Source: Ruminococcus sp.
Lineage (GTDB): Bacteria > Bacillota > Clostridia > Oscillospirales > Ruminococcaceae
DNA: 34,832 bases
Direction of reading: 5' to 3'
NCBI GenBank assembly: GCA_017437285.1
Contig: JAFSBM010000168.1
Location: forward strand, 1-34,832
A model generated the notes under the pieces. That model ran no database searches. It was not told the DNA's origin and was given only the letters and a program-made list of their open reading frames with translations. Position numbers and translations under genes: made by a program. The stretch's first letter is position 1, and every line of letters begins with the position of its first letter. This document shows positions 7,625-14,337 of the stretch, in pieces.

Positions 7625-8193
7625 TTTGCTTTACCTCCTTCAAATATAATAGGTTCACCGTCAATTTTAAGATTGCTTATTTGAACACTACCACTACCAT
7701 AAAGGTCATTTGCAGTCCATATTGTAAACTGAATACGCATAGCATCATCAATTATTCTGCCACTATACGAACCATTAGTTTTTAAGTATGTTTTTGTTGA
7801 CTCAACATACCCACTGGATATACTTTCCATATAGTAGATTGTGCGATTATATATGTTGTATCCGACGGGTGTGTAGTCAAAGGATATGTCTTTTCCACCC
7901 AAATCTCCAGATATTAAGATTTGGATTACACCACCATTTGATGGTGCATTAGAGCCACCATCGTTAGTAACAGTGATACCTATAACATCACCTTCGATGT
8001 CAAACGTGTAATTGCTGTATAACGCTTCATTATCTATATTAGTGGTAATCTTATAGTCCCCACCAAACACCAGCCTTGCTACATTATCAACACCCCTATA
8101 TTCTTTGGATATTTTTCTTGCAACATTGTCTATACCTCGATATTGCTTGGTGACTTTTCTTGCAACATTGTCTACACCTCTATATATTGCCAT
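7621..8193 (-). CDS. Tail-fibre-like protein with three N-terminal 14-residue repeats
   Basis: 190 residues; start ATG at 8193. Residues 4-45 are three consecutive 14-residue repeats of YRG[VI]DNVARK[VI][TS]K[QE], the last diverging to LVFGG. Similar GV..VARKV repeats occur in tail proteins of Clostridia phages. The remainder is beta-rich with many Gly, Tyr, Asn and Ser (ITTNIDNEALYSNYTFDI ... ISSGYVES ... GSGSVQISNLKIDG), as in carbohydrate-binding fibre tips. No enzyme motif is seen. It is one of a series of fibre-like genes (10591 to 7241) and is probably part of the receptor-binding apparatus. Confidence 0.65.
   Translation of the reverse strand: MAIYRGVDNVARKVTKQYRGIDNVARKISKEYRGVDNVARLVFGGDYKITTNIDNEALYSNYTFDIEGDVIGITVTNDGGSNAPSNGGVIQILISGDLGGKDISFDYTPVGYNIYNRTIYYMESISSGYVESTKTYLKTNGSYSGRIIDDAMRIQFTIWTANDLYGSGSVQISNLKIDGEPIIFEGGKAK
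8059..8184 (-). repeat. Tandem 42-bp repeats within fibre gene
   Basis: Three tandem units of 42 bp encode the YRG[VI]DNVARK repeats at the start of the 190-residue fibre-like protein. On the plus strand, TTTTCTTGCAACATTGTCTA recurs once per unit for the first two full units, and the third is more diverged. Such arrays can change copy number by recombination or slippage and alter fibre length. Confidence 0.8.
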
Positions 8194-8205
8194 TTCGCCA
8201 CCGCC

Positions 8206-8853
8206 TTATTTGTACATCTGATAAATACTGCCATTTTTTAAAGATGATGTTCCAGCAGTTAAATCAGCAGTTCCACAAGTTACGTTGTGTTCACCGAATA
8301 TATTATAATAGTCGGCTGTTCCGTCTATCATTTTCTGCAACCTAACCGCCCTTGTCCAATCTTCTGCGGTTTCGGGCAGGAGATAAAGTGCTGTTCGGGT
8401 GTTAGAATTAAGTGCATTTCTAAAATACACGTTTCCGTCACCACTTACATACACGTTCAAATAACGCCCACTTGTTGTGTGAGTCATTATTAACTCAGGT
8501 GTAGTTTTTTTTATCTGCAAGTTCCCTGTCAACGTTCCACCTTTTAAAAGAAGATACTCATTAAATCTTCCTTCAAGGTAAGCATTTGTATCAGCGTTCT
8601 GTATGAACGCCATGTGTTCATCTGTGTCAAGGATAACCTTTACAATAGCATTAGCCGTAAATAAGTTATTGATATTACCTACGTTGTTTCTATTAGCATC
8701 CGCTAATATAAAATCCTGTGATGTTGTAACACCTTCGCTGTTTGGATAATAAACTCTTAAACCTGTTATCTTTGAGCAATCAGCAGGTGCTTTAAACGTA
8801 ACAGGCATACCGTCATAAATCGGTATCGGTAAATCTACTCTAATATTTGCCAT
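8206..8853 (-). CDS. Tail fibre / receptor-binding-like protein
   Basis: 215 residues; ATG at 8853. An N-terminal beta domain (MANIRVDLPIPIYDGMPVTFKAP) is followed by the fibre signature LLLKGGTLTGNLQI near residues 100-115, a motif common in tail-fibre shafts, then a beta region (ELIMTHTTSGRYLNVYVSGDGNVYF) and a C-terminal part with YNIFGEHN. The same YGEHN element ends the neighbouring 8868-9767 fibre segment (KIYGEHNK), so the two genes probably share a structural unit. This places it in the fibre complex. Host receptor cannot be inferred. Confidence 0.7.
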   Translation of the reverse strand: MANIRVDLPIPIYDGMPVTFKAPADCSKITGLRVYYPNSEGVTTSQDFILADANRNNVGNINNLFTANAIVKVILDTDEHMAFIQNADTNAYLEGRFNEYLLLKGGTLTGNLQIKKTTPELIMTHTTSGRYLNVYVSGDGNVYFRNALNSNTRTALYLLPETAEDWTRAVRLQKMIDGTADYYNIFGEHNVTCGTADLTAGTSSLKNGSIYQMYK

Positions 8854-8867
8854 AATTCATCACCCCT

Positions 8868-9767
8868 TTATTCTACACTTGCAGGTACAGCACCAATTAA
8901 GGGGAGGATAGTCTGTATCAAGAGGTCTTTATTATGTTCGCCATAAATCTTATACTCTGTTGCAGAGCCATCATCCGCCATATCTGTAAGCACTAAAGCA
9001 TCAGCCACATTGCTTTTGCCGTATTTGGCGTTAAACAATGTAAGCATCCTGCTGCCATAACCGCTTGCAAATACATCATCCATAACAGCAAGGAATAACT
9101 GCTTATAATCAACAGCGATAATTCCTGTGCCATTTTCAAACTTCAGCATCCCGTTCATAGCCTTGCTGCCATCACGGGGAAGATAGTCATCAGGGTCAAA
9201 GTCAGGATTCTCCATGTTCTCGTAAAGCTCATTTAATGCGCCTGCGATAACCTCTAAAGCATCATCCATTGTTTTCTCCTCGCTGAAGTTCAACGAGTCA
9301 GCCGCCGCATCTGAAAGAATAACCTTATCACTTGTTGTCTCTACATCCTTTAAGTTCTTGATAGCCTCTTCAAACTCTGTATTTGTTACAAAGTCACCTT
9401 CGATGTTTTCCTTTGCCATTTCAGAATACAACTTCGCCTGCTCTGCATAGCCTTTAGCCTCGTTGACTTTACCTGTTGCCTCATTAACAACGCCTTCCAT
9501 GTAGGCTTCATCTATTGCTATGCTCTCAGCACTTGCCTTTGCTTCCTCTGCGGATTTATTAGCTTCAATAGCGCTATTGGCAGCTCTGTTAGCTATCTCT
9601 GCTGTGGTATTCACAATATCGTTAGCTTCTGCTATTGCTTCATCCAGTTTGGCTTCTACCTGTTCAGCATAGCCTTTAGCCTTATTTGCATGGCTTTGAG
9701 CATTGCCAACAGCAACATTTATCAATCTACTGCCGTTCTCTATTACCATTGCTGCCTCTTCAGCCAT
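8868..9767 (-). CDS. Tail-fibre-like protein, C-terminal part of a frameshifted gene
   Basis: 299 codons from the first ATG (9767), but that ATG has no ribosome site and the frame is open upstream to about 9893. The reading from 9838 onward (EELLPIIQEDKLAAEQAAERAAD) continues the same Ala/Glu coiled coil, which strongly suggests this is the 3' part of the gene at 9800-10267, displaced by one base. Residues 10-125 are a long coiled coil of Ala, Glu and Lys (VEAKLDEAIAEANDIVN). A compact domain with LPRDGSKAMNGMLKFENGTG, another fibre-shaft signature, follows, then KIYGEHNKDL. If rejoined with the N-terminal piece the product would be about 466 residues, a trimeric fibre or baseplate arm. Confidence 0.7.
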   Translation of the reverse strand: MAEEAAMVIENGSRLINVAVGNAQSHANKAKGYAEQVEAKLDEAIAEANDIVNTTAEIANRAANSAIEANKSAEEAKASAESIAIDEAYMEGVVNEATGKVNEAKGYAEQAKLYSEMAKENIEGDFVTNTEFEEAIKNLKDVETTSDKVILSDAAADSLNFSEEKTMDDALEVIAGALNELYENMENPDFDPDDYLPRDGSKAMNGMLKFENGTGIIAVDYKQLFLAVMDDVFASGYGSRMLTLFNAKYGKSNVADALVLTDMADDGSATEYKIYGEHNKDLLIQTILPLIGAVPASVE

Positions 9768-9799
9768 ATCTGCGGCACGTTCAGCCGCCTGTTCAGCAG

Positions 9800-10267
9800 C
9801 TAACTTGTCCTCCTGAATGATAGGTAAAAGCTCTTCAACTGTTCCTGAAGCTGCTCTGCCTGTGTAGGAGTAGGGTCTACAGGTTCGCTTGCATCATTAG
9901 CTATCATGGCTGCATCTACCATTAAGGTATCCTGAACGCTTCTCTTGCGTTTACCACCTGCATAACCGTCAATAATGAAGGTCATATAACCCTCATGCAC
10001 AAGAGGTTCAGCAGGGATAGGCACGTTGTATTCAAGTAAGCTATTGCTTATATCAACGAGAAGGTCTGCTGTAAGAGTCCTCTCAACAGGATTCTCGCCT
10101 CTGCTGTCCCAAAAGGTAACCTTTTTAGCAAGCTCCGCCCAAGATTCATCAAAGATAATGTGCATTATCGTTACATTGCCTTCACCCTGTATGCCTGCTC
10201 TGTTATGATTCTTCCTTAAGTAACTGCCGTTTACATATATATCAATCGTTTTATCCACAATATTCAC
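9800..10267 (-). CDS. Tail-fibre-like protein, N-terminal part of a frameshifted gene
   Basis: 155 codons from ATG at 10267. The N-terminal ~115 residues form a beta-rich attachment domain (IDIYVNGSYLRKNHNRAGI ... IIFDESWAELAKKVTFWDSRG ... GYMTFIIDGYAGGKRKRS) familiar from the N-termini of Clostridia phage fibre proteins. A Pro/Thr linker follows, then EQLQEQ, the start of a coiled coil. The last 12 codons (LKSFYLSFRRTS) break that pattern and end at a stop, while the -1 frame continues it perfectly. One missing base near 9837 would explain this. Either the gene is broken, the assembly has an indel, or ribosomes shift frame here, though no canonical slippery heptamer is present. Confidence 0.7.
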   Translation of the reverse strand: MNIVDKTIDIYVNGSYLRKNHNRAGIQGEGNVTIMHIIFDESWAELAKKVTFWDSRGENPVERTLTADLLVDISNSLLEYNVPIPAEPLVHEGYMTFIIDGYAGGKRKRSVQDTLMVDAAMIANDASEPVDPTPTQAEQLQEQLKSFYLSFRRTS

Positions 10268-10285
10268 CGCCTTTCTGTGAATCGT

Positions 10286-10591
10286 TTATTTCATTATGCC
10301 TGCTGTTTTCAGGCTGTTTATTAAACTGTTAATGCAACTTACTGCTGCCGTTACATCTGCTCCTGCATCAAGGGTATTTACACTCGCTGCCTGATTCGCT
10401 GTGAGCTTCTTAGCCATGTCTGCGGTCAAAGTGTCGATAGCTTCAGCAAACTCGCCTGAACCTACAAGCACGTTCCCTCCGGCACTTCCTATAAAAAGCT
10501 CCTTTGTATCTGTGCAATACCCAAGCTCACCCTCAAGCAGAACAGGCAATGTTGCTTTCTTACCTCTAAACTGCTGCTGTCTGTCTGCCAT
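10286..10591 (-). CDS. Short tail-fibre head protein, tropism-determinant N-domain type
   Basis: 101 residues from ATG at 10591, chosen because GGAGG lies eight bases upstream; an in-frame TTG five codons earlier is less well placed. The N-terminus (QQQFRGKKATLPVLLEGELGYCTDTKELFIGSAGG) matches the small domain at the head of many phage fibre and tropism-determinant proteins, where RG...LP.L..GELG...DT..L.IG is conserved. The rest is a short helical/Ala-rich tail. It is the first gene after the terminator at 10612-10647, opening the fibre block. It may be a trimeric connector for the longer fibres. Confidence 0.65.
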   Translation of the reverse strand: MADRQQQFRGKKATLPVLLEGELGYCTDTKELFIGSAGGNVLVGSGEFAEAIDTLTADMAKKLTANQAASVNTLDAGADVTAAVSCINSLINSLKTAGIMK

Positions 10592-10611
10592 CTTTAAAAC
10601 CTCCAAATATT

Positions 10612-10647
10612 AAAAAAGGATAGAGTATAGCCGTAGCCTCTCTATCC
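10612..10647 (-). terminator. Terminator or attenuator between head and fibre genes
   Basis: Read on the minus strand, GGATAGAG (10647-10640) pairs perfectly with CTCTATCC (10625-10618), with a 14-base loop, and is followed by a run of six T. The fibre gene at 10591 starts only about 20 bases later, leaving no room for a separate promoter. Partial termination that lowers fibre expression relative to capsid expression is therefore likely. An adjacent pair, CCTAAG/CTTAGG (10646-10651 and 10658-10663), overlaps the stem by two bases and could compete with it. Confidence 0.7.
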
Positions 10648-10696
10648 TAAGCCAAGTCTTAGGCAATAAATAATTGCATCATGGTAGGGTATTCAA

Positions 10697-11128
10697 TTAC
10701 ATGTTATGTTCCCTTGCAGATGCCTCATACTCTGCCGCCTTAGTATCCATATACTGACCTGTCATTAAGTCCTGCATGCTGCTCTGTTCAAGCACTAACG
10801 CAAATTTCTTTTTGATTTTTGTCTTGATTCCTCTTTTGATAAGACAGTTTTCGCCGTTTACAGCAACGTAAACATCGTCTTTGTACTTGTCATTATCTTT
10901 AAAAAGCTGAATCTCAACGTATTCCTCAAGCTCAGCATTAGCCTTAGCTGTATCAGCATCTACTTTAGCGCCGTTCATCTCTGCGGCTCTTTTCTCTGCT
11001 GCTTCAATGATTTCATTAGCCTTCTCTTCTGCTGCTAAGAGCATTTTGGCAATCTTCTCATCAAGAGCTTTGAGTATATCTTCATTCATCTCAGGAGTTA
11101 CCTGAGCTTCTTCTTTCTTAGTTGCCAT
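10697..11128 (-). CDS. Small conserved protein following the major capsid gene
   Basis: 143 residues; ATG at 11128 with AAGGAGAAAG just upstream. Residues 14-75 are a charged helical coiled coil (EDILKALDEKIAKMLLAAEE ... IIEAAEKRAAEM). The C-terminal half has the pattern VEIQLFKDNDKYKDDVYVAV, then CLIKRG, then FALVLEQSSMQDL, known from small proteins placed right after the capsid gene in Clostridia phages. Head decoration or a head-tail joining role is plausible but not shown. Its leader is the unusually structured spacer 11129-11394. Confidence 0.65.
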   Translation of the reverse strand: MATKKEEAQVTPEMNEDILKALDEKIAKMLLAAEEKANEIIEAAEKRAAEMNGAKVDADTAKANAELEEYVEIQLFKDNDKYKDDVYVAVNGENCLIKRGIKTKIKKKFALVLEQSSMQDLMTGQYMDTKAAEYEASAREHNM

Positions 11129-11394
11129 GACTTTCTCCTTTCTGCTTGTTTCCTATGCAAAAGATTTGCTACAGCAGGTTGTATAATTATCTTTATCCTG
11201 ACAAGAGGCTTATCACCTCTCTTATTTATGGATTTGATAGTCCTACTGTAGCGAAATCCCTTGTCATAGAGTGTAAAATGGGTATTTCCTGATGTCTGCT
11301 TTCCATACAGCCGCTTTTCTGTATGGCATCAGGGCTACTTGTATTACGCTACCCTCCGCACAGGGCTATGGCGAAGGGCAGTTTATACCTTTAA
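11129..11394 (-). other. Structured spacer RNA candidate downstream of the capsid gene
   Basis: A 266-bp spacer without an open frame. On the minus transcript a bulged hairpin comes first: 7-bp outer stem (11288-11294 with 11327-11333) and 8-bp inner stem (11303-11310 with 11319-11326), both perfect. It is followed by an 11-bp pairing of GCTACAGTAGG (11252-11242) with CCTGCTGTAGC (11178-11168), whose single non-Watson-Crick pair is a G-U wobble only in the minus-strand transcript. GACAAG (11265-11260) pairs with CTTGTC (11205-11200), crossing the former as in a pseudoknot. A small hairpin lies at 11204-11220. Role unknown: mRNA stabiliser, processing site or a separate phage RNA. Confidence 0.5.
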
Positions 11395-12651
11395 TTAGTT
11401 GCTGGGACTGTCAAATGTAGAGCAAGTCTCGATACGAACCATGTAAGGCTCAACAAGTCTTTCTGCTGTCTTTGTAAGTTTCCAGCCTACTGTTGCTCTC
11501 TGATTCAATGCATCCGCCGTTCCGGCTGAACCAAGCTGTTTAACGATGTGCTGTAAGCCACCGCCTTCAATCTCTGTTGTGCCGTATGCGTTGTCACCGA
11601 GGATAAGTGTTGAGTAAACAGCTCTGCCGTTTGCACCGCCACCTACTGTTGCAATAGCGGCGCCTGATGCTGCTGAAACAGCTACGTCAACAACGATTAC
11701 AGCATTACCTGCTGCGCCTGCTGTTGCTGAAAGGATTGTTACAGGGTTTGTAACTCCTGCGATAGTAACCTGTTTACCAGCCATTCTGAACGCCTCGTCT
11801 GCTGTGATAGCCTCAGCTACAGGGATGATGTTTGTCTCTGTAACCACAGCTTTTGTTTTTAATGAAGCAGCCGCTGCTGTAAGGTTAGAAGCTTTGAAGA
11901 TTTTAGCCTCTGTTGACTCTACGAAACGAACACCAGCGATTTTGCCGATTTCGCCTGCGTACCAGTCCTCAGGGTCATAGTCTTTAACATCTTTCCATGC
12001 AGGGTCACTCATTAAGTCATAAGAGATGTCGGGATGAATAATAGCTACATAGCTATCACCGATTTTCTCTGCGTTCTGATTTTTAAGTGTTCTAACAGCT
12101 CTTCTGATAGCATCAACTGTGAGATAGTGATTGCCTGTCTCCTGACCGCCTGTGAGCTGCGCTCTTGAGCTAACCTGTCCTTCTGCGTACTGTACGTTTG
12201 TACCGCCGTTAAGAACCTCTCTTGTGATAGTGTCAGAAGTCTCACCAGCCTGTTTACCAAGAAGCTTAGTAGCCTGTACTAAGTTGTTGTCGATAGCTGT
12301 GAGTAAGAGCATATCAGAAAGTGTAATGTAAGCACCGTACTGACGAACCTCTGAACGAATTACGCTCATTGTGAGTTTCTGTCCGTCAGGAGTTACACCC
12401 TCTGTTAAAACTGTTAAAGCTTTAGGAAGAGGGTCATATTTTCTGAACTCGATAATCTTACCGCCGTTTTTAGGGATAGGATGTTTCTGCCCAAACTGGT
12501 CATGTACGAGTTTAGGGCTTGCCATGTCGATAAGATAATCGCTGTAGAAAACTTTCATTTCATCTGAAAGTCCGCTGTCTGTAGTTACGTTTGTGTTTGC
12601 TTCAGCAAAAAGCTGTAAGTCAATAAATCTTAAATCTAATAATTTTTCCAT
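11395..12651 (-). CDS. Major capsid protein, N4-gp56 family, with Prp cleavage motif
   Basis: 418 residues; ATG at 12651 behind a full AAGGAGGT site. It forms the icosahedral shell. Family features include YYSDYLIDMASPKLVHDQFG-type N-terminal sequence, GGKIIEFRKYDPLPKALTVL, LTEGVTPDG, and TAIDNNLVQATKLLGKQAGE, typical of the N4-gp56 capsid family. Residues 10-16 read IDLQLFA, so Prp-type removal of the first 16 residues is predicted. Residues about 255-345 are an Ala/Val/Gly-rich segment (TIAGVTNPVTIL ... GGGANGRAV) that looks like an inserted surface domain. It is preceded by scaffold and followed by a structured spacer that may stabilise this abundant message. Confidence 0.9.
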   Translation of the reverse strand: MEKLLDLRFIDLQLFAEANTNVTTDSGLSDEMKVFYSDYLIDMASPKLVHDQFGQKHPIPKNGGKIIEFRKYDPLPKALTVLTEGVTPDGQKLTMSVIRSEVRQYGAYITLSDMLLLTAIDNNLVQATKLLGKQAGETSDTITREVLNGGTNVQYAEGQVSSRAQLTGGQETGNHYLTVDAIRRAVRTLKNQNAEKIGDSYVAIIHPDISYDLMSDPAWKDVKDYDPEDWYAGEIGKIAGVRFVESTEAKIFKASNLTAAAASLKTKAVVTETNIIPVAEAITADEAFRMAGKQVTIAGVTNPVTILSATAGAAGNAVIVVDVAVSAASGAAIATVGGGANGRAVYSTLILGDNAYGTTEIEGGGLQHIVKQLGSAGTADALNQRATVGWKLTKTAERLVEPYMVRIETCSTFDSPSN

Positions 12652-12679
12652 TTTGTTTAACCTCCTTCAAATGAGAGGC

Positions 12680-13699
12680 TTAAAACTTAATAATCTCGCC
12701 TCTCGCTGCTCGTCTTGCTATTTCCATCCTGTCTGCTTTAGTCAGTTTGGAAACATCGTTTTTGATGACAGCACTACTTGAGGAAGATGTTCCGTTCTCT
12801 GAGGGCCTTGCGGCTTTACTCTTAAGCTTGGCTACGGTATTCTGCTCCGCTTTCTGTGCGGCTACTCTCGCTGCACCTGTTAAAAGCTCGTTCATGTGTA
12901 TTACCTCGTAAGCTGTCTGCATAGCGATGCCGTTCTTAAGCATCTTTGCAAATTCAGGGTTACGAAGCTCGTTCTTAATATTGAAATCAGGGTATATCGC
13001 CTTAACAGCCTCACCCTGTCTTACCCATTCGCCAATCTGTGCGTTAGCCTGCTGCTGTCCAATAGCCTGCATCTGCGCCCTTTTGAACGCCTCGTTCTCA
13101 CGCTGGAGCTTCTGTACTGTCTTGTACTGCTCAACCGTCAAGCCTGCCTCTTCTGCGGCTTCTTCCCAATAAGTGTCATCTTTGTCTATAGCCTGAGTAA
13201 GCTTACCTATGTCACCGTCTGTAATCTTGTATTTGCTCATAAGCATGTCAATTACAGGCTGCTGTCCTTTAAGCTGTGCCTCAAGATTCTTCGTCTCTTT
13301 GAATCTGCGGTCAATGATGCCCTGAGTCCTCTCTGTGAACATATCTTTGTATTCACCTGAGATAAGCTCCTCAAAGGCAGCTCTCTTAGCATCCAAAGTA
13401 TCAGAAGATGTGGAAACATCTGTTGTGCTTCCTGTTCTACCCTCGGCGGCAGGGTTTACAGTATCGGCATCCTGTTTGCCGTATACCACGTTACTTAATG
13501 CGCCCGTACTTTTTCCTGAACGGCGGCTGCTTCCGTTCCTTTTAGTTTCAGCCTGAAATGTTGTACTCTGTGTGCTTGCATCTGCTCCTGTTGATGTTGA
13601 ACCAGCGCTATCGCCACCTCCTACGGCTGCTCCGCCACCTGCGGCAGCACCTCCGTCAAACATCTTAAGATTGATGTCACGCAATTTAAACTGATACAT
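12680..13699 (-). CDS. Capsid scaffold protein with Prp-like N-terminal motif
   Basis: 339 residues; ATG at 13699 behind AAGGAGGTAC. It should direct procapsid assembly and then leave or be degraded. Residues 9-15 read INLKMFD, related to the IDLQLFA of the capsid protein. Residues 16-110 are disordered and rich in Gly, Ser, Thr and Ala. About 105-290 is helical and charged (KRAAFEELISGEYKDMFTERTQ ... LQRENEAFKRAQMQAIGQQQ), typical of scaffolds, and the C-terminus is basic (KLTKADRMEIARRAARGEI), fit for binding the capsid shell. Position between protease and capsid genes agrees. It lies 28 bp upstream of the capsid start. Confidence 0.8.
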   Translation of the reverse strand: MYQFKLRDINLKMFDGGAAAGGGAAVGGGDSAGSTSTGADASTQSTTFQAETKRNGSSRRSGKSTGALSNVVYGKQDADTVNPAAEGRTGSTTDVSTSSDTLDAKRAAFEELISGEYKDMFTERTQGIIDRRFKETKNLEAQLKGQQPVIDMLMSKYKITDGDIGKLTQAIDKDDTYWEEAAEEAGLTVEQYKTVQKLQRENEAFKRAQMQAIGQQQANAQIGEWVRQGEAVKAIYPDFNIKNELRNPEFAKMLKNGIAMQTAYEVIHMNELLTGAARVAAQKAEQNTVAKLKSKAARPSENGTSSSSSAVIKNDVSKLTKADRMEIARRAARGEIIKF

Positions 13700-14019
13700 C
13701 TTTGTACCTCCTTACACATGGTCTTTCCCAAGAGTCACTATAACTGTATAGAAATTAAAGGAATTATCGTTGTTAGTTTGTTTCAAGTCATTCTCCTAAG
13801 GGGGAAGGCTAAGGCACACAGCAAGGTCTTTTCGGAGAAGAACCTTAGCCCTCTATGGAAGCTTACTTTCATTTAGGGAAGCAAAATAAATTAAGGAGAA
13901 ATCTTAACCACTGCACTATGGAAACATGGACTTGAAAACCATTCAACCTTGCCGCAAGCCTAATATATCAAGGCTCTTTTCTGCTTTCGCCCCACGTTTT
14001 ATACTTTTTTGAAATATTT
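13700..14019 (-). other. 320-bp non-coding spacer between protease and scaffold genes
   Basis: No open frame with a ribosome site was found on either strand except the scaffold's own AAGGAGG near 13706. The spacer holds a perfect 8-base inverted repeat (GGCTAAGG 13807-13814 with CCTTAGCC 13843-13850), an inner partial pairing (AAGGTCTT with AAGAACCTT), a hairpin AGCCT/AGGCT (13957-13961 with 13971-13975), an overlapping alternative CCTTG/CAAGG (13947-13951 with 13969-13973), and CTATGGAA twice (13853-13860 and 13916-13923). No convincing promoter is visible. It is the mirror partner of the structured spacer after the capsid gene, so the scaffold-capsid message may be processed at both ends. 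Confidence 0.5.
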
Positions 14020-14337
14020 TTATTTATATCTGCTGGTGTCCACGCTGATATGCTCAGGGTAGCTCTTCTCAAGCTGTAAAAAGCCTATAACAGCCATATT
14101 GAACGCCGTTTTGACTATCTTCTTATCACCCACACAGCTTATCTCCAGCTCTCCGCTTCTCTCGATAGTGTCCATATCACTTACTGTAGGGCAATTCTCA
14201 AGAAAGCCTAAGAGCGCATAAGCAAGTGATGAAGCTGCTGCACACACAATGTCATTACCCTTATTAGAGTAGTTTGCGTGTCCGTTCATGCTAAGCTCGT
14301 ACTCGTTACCACTTAAACTGAATACTATCTCAATCAT
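14020..14337 (-). CDS. prp: Prp-type ribosomal-processing cysteine protease homologue
   Basis: 105 residues; its ATG (14337) overlaps the portal stop (TAATG). Prp in Bacillota removes the N-terminal extension of ribosomal protein L27. Here the catalytic pair is visible: His20 in NGHANYSNKG and Cys32 in NDIVCAAAS, with the same 12-residue spacing as the catalytic His and Cys of host Prp. Length is that of the family. It sits where head-maturation proteases usually lie, between portal and scaffold, and three virion proteins carry N-terminal L27-like motifs. It therefore very likely processes capsid, scaffold and the 619-residue protein. Whether it also processes host L27 is unknown. Confidence 0.88.
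   Translation of the reverse strand: MIEIVFSLSGNEYELSMNGHANYSNKGNDIVCAAASSLAYALLGFLENCPTVSDMDTIERSGELEISCVGDKKIVKTAFNMAVIGFLQLEKSYPEHISVDTSRYK

Noticed and set aside
8059-8184. CRISPR-like array suggested by regular repeats.
   Set aside because: The repeats are contiguous, have no unique spacers and are in frame as coding repeats.
9800-9840. Programmed -1 frameshifting to join the two fibre frames.
   Set aside because: No X XXY YYZ slippery heptamer and no clear downstream structure. A single-base deletion or sequencing error is simpler, though the outcome for the protein remains open.
7621-10591. Diversity-generating retroelement acting on the fibre genes.
   Set aside because: No reverse transcriptase gene and no template/variable repeat pair were seen in the genome.
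13885-13980. Possible tRNA-Ser: GGACTTGAAAACC on the plus strand resembles a Ser(UGA) anticodon loop, and the minus strand has an A-box-like TAGTGCAGTGG nearby.
   Set aside because: The two cues lie on opposite strands. On neither strand do the acceptor, D and T stems pair, and the T-loop-like TTCAAGT has no proper stem. It is treated as part of the structured spacer.
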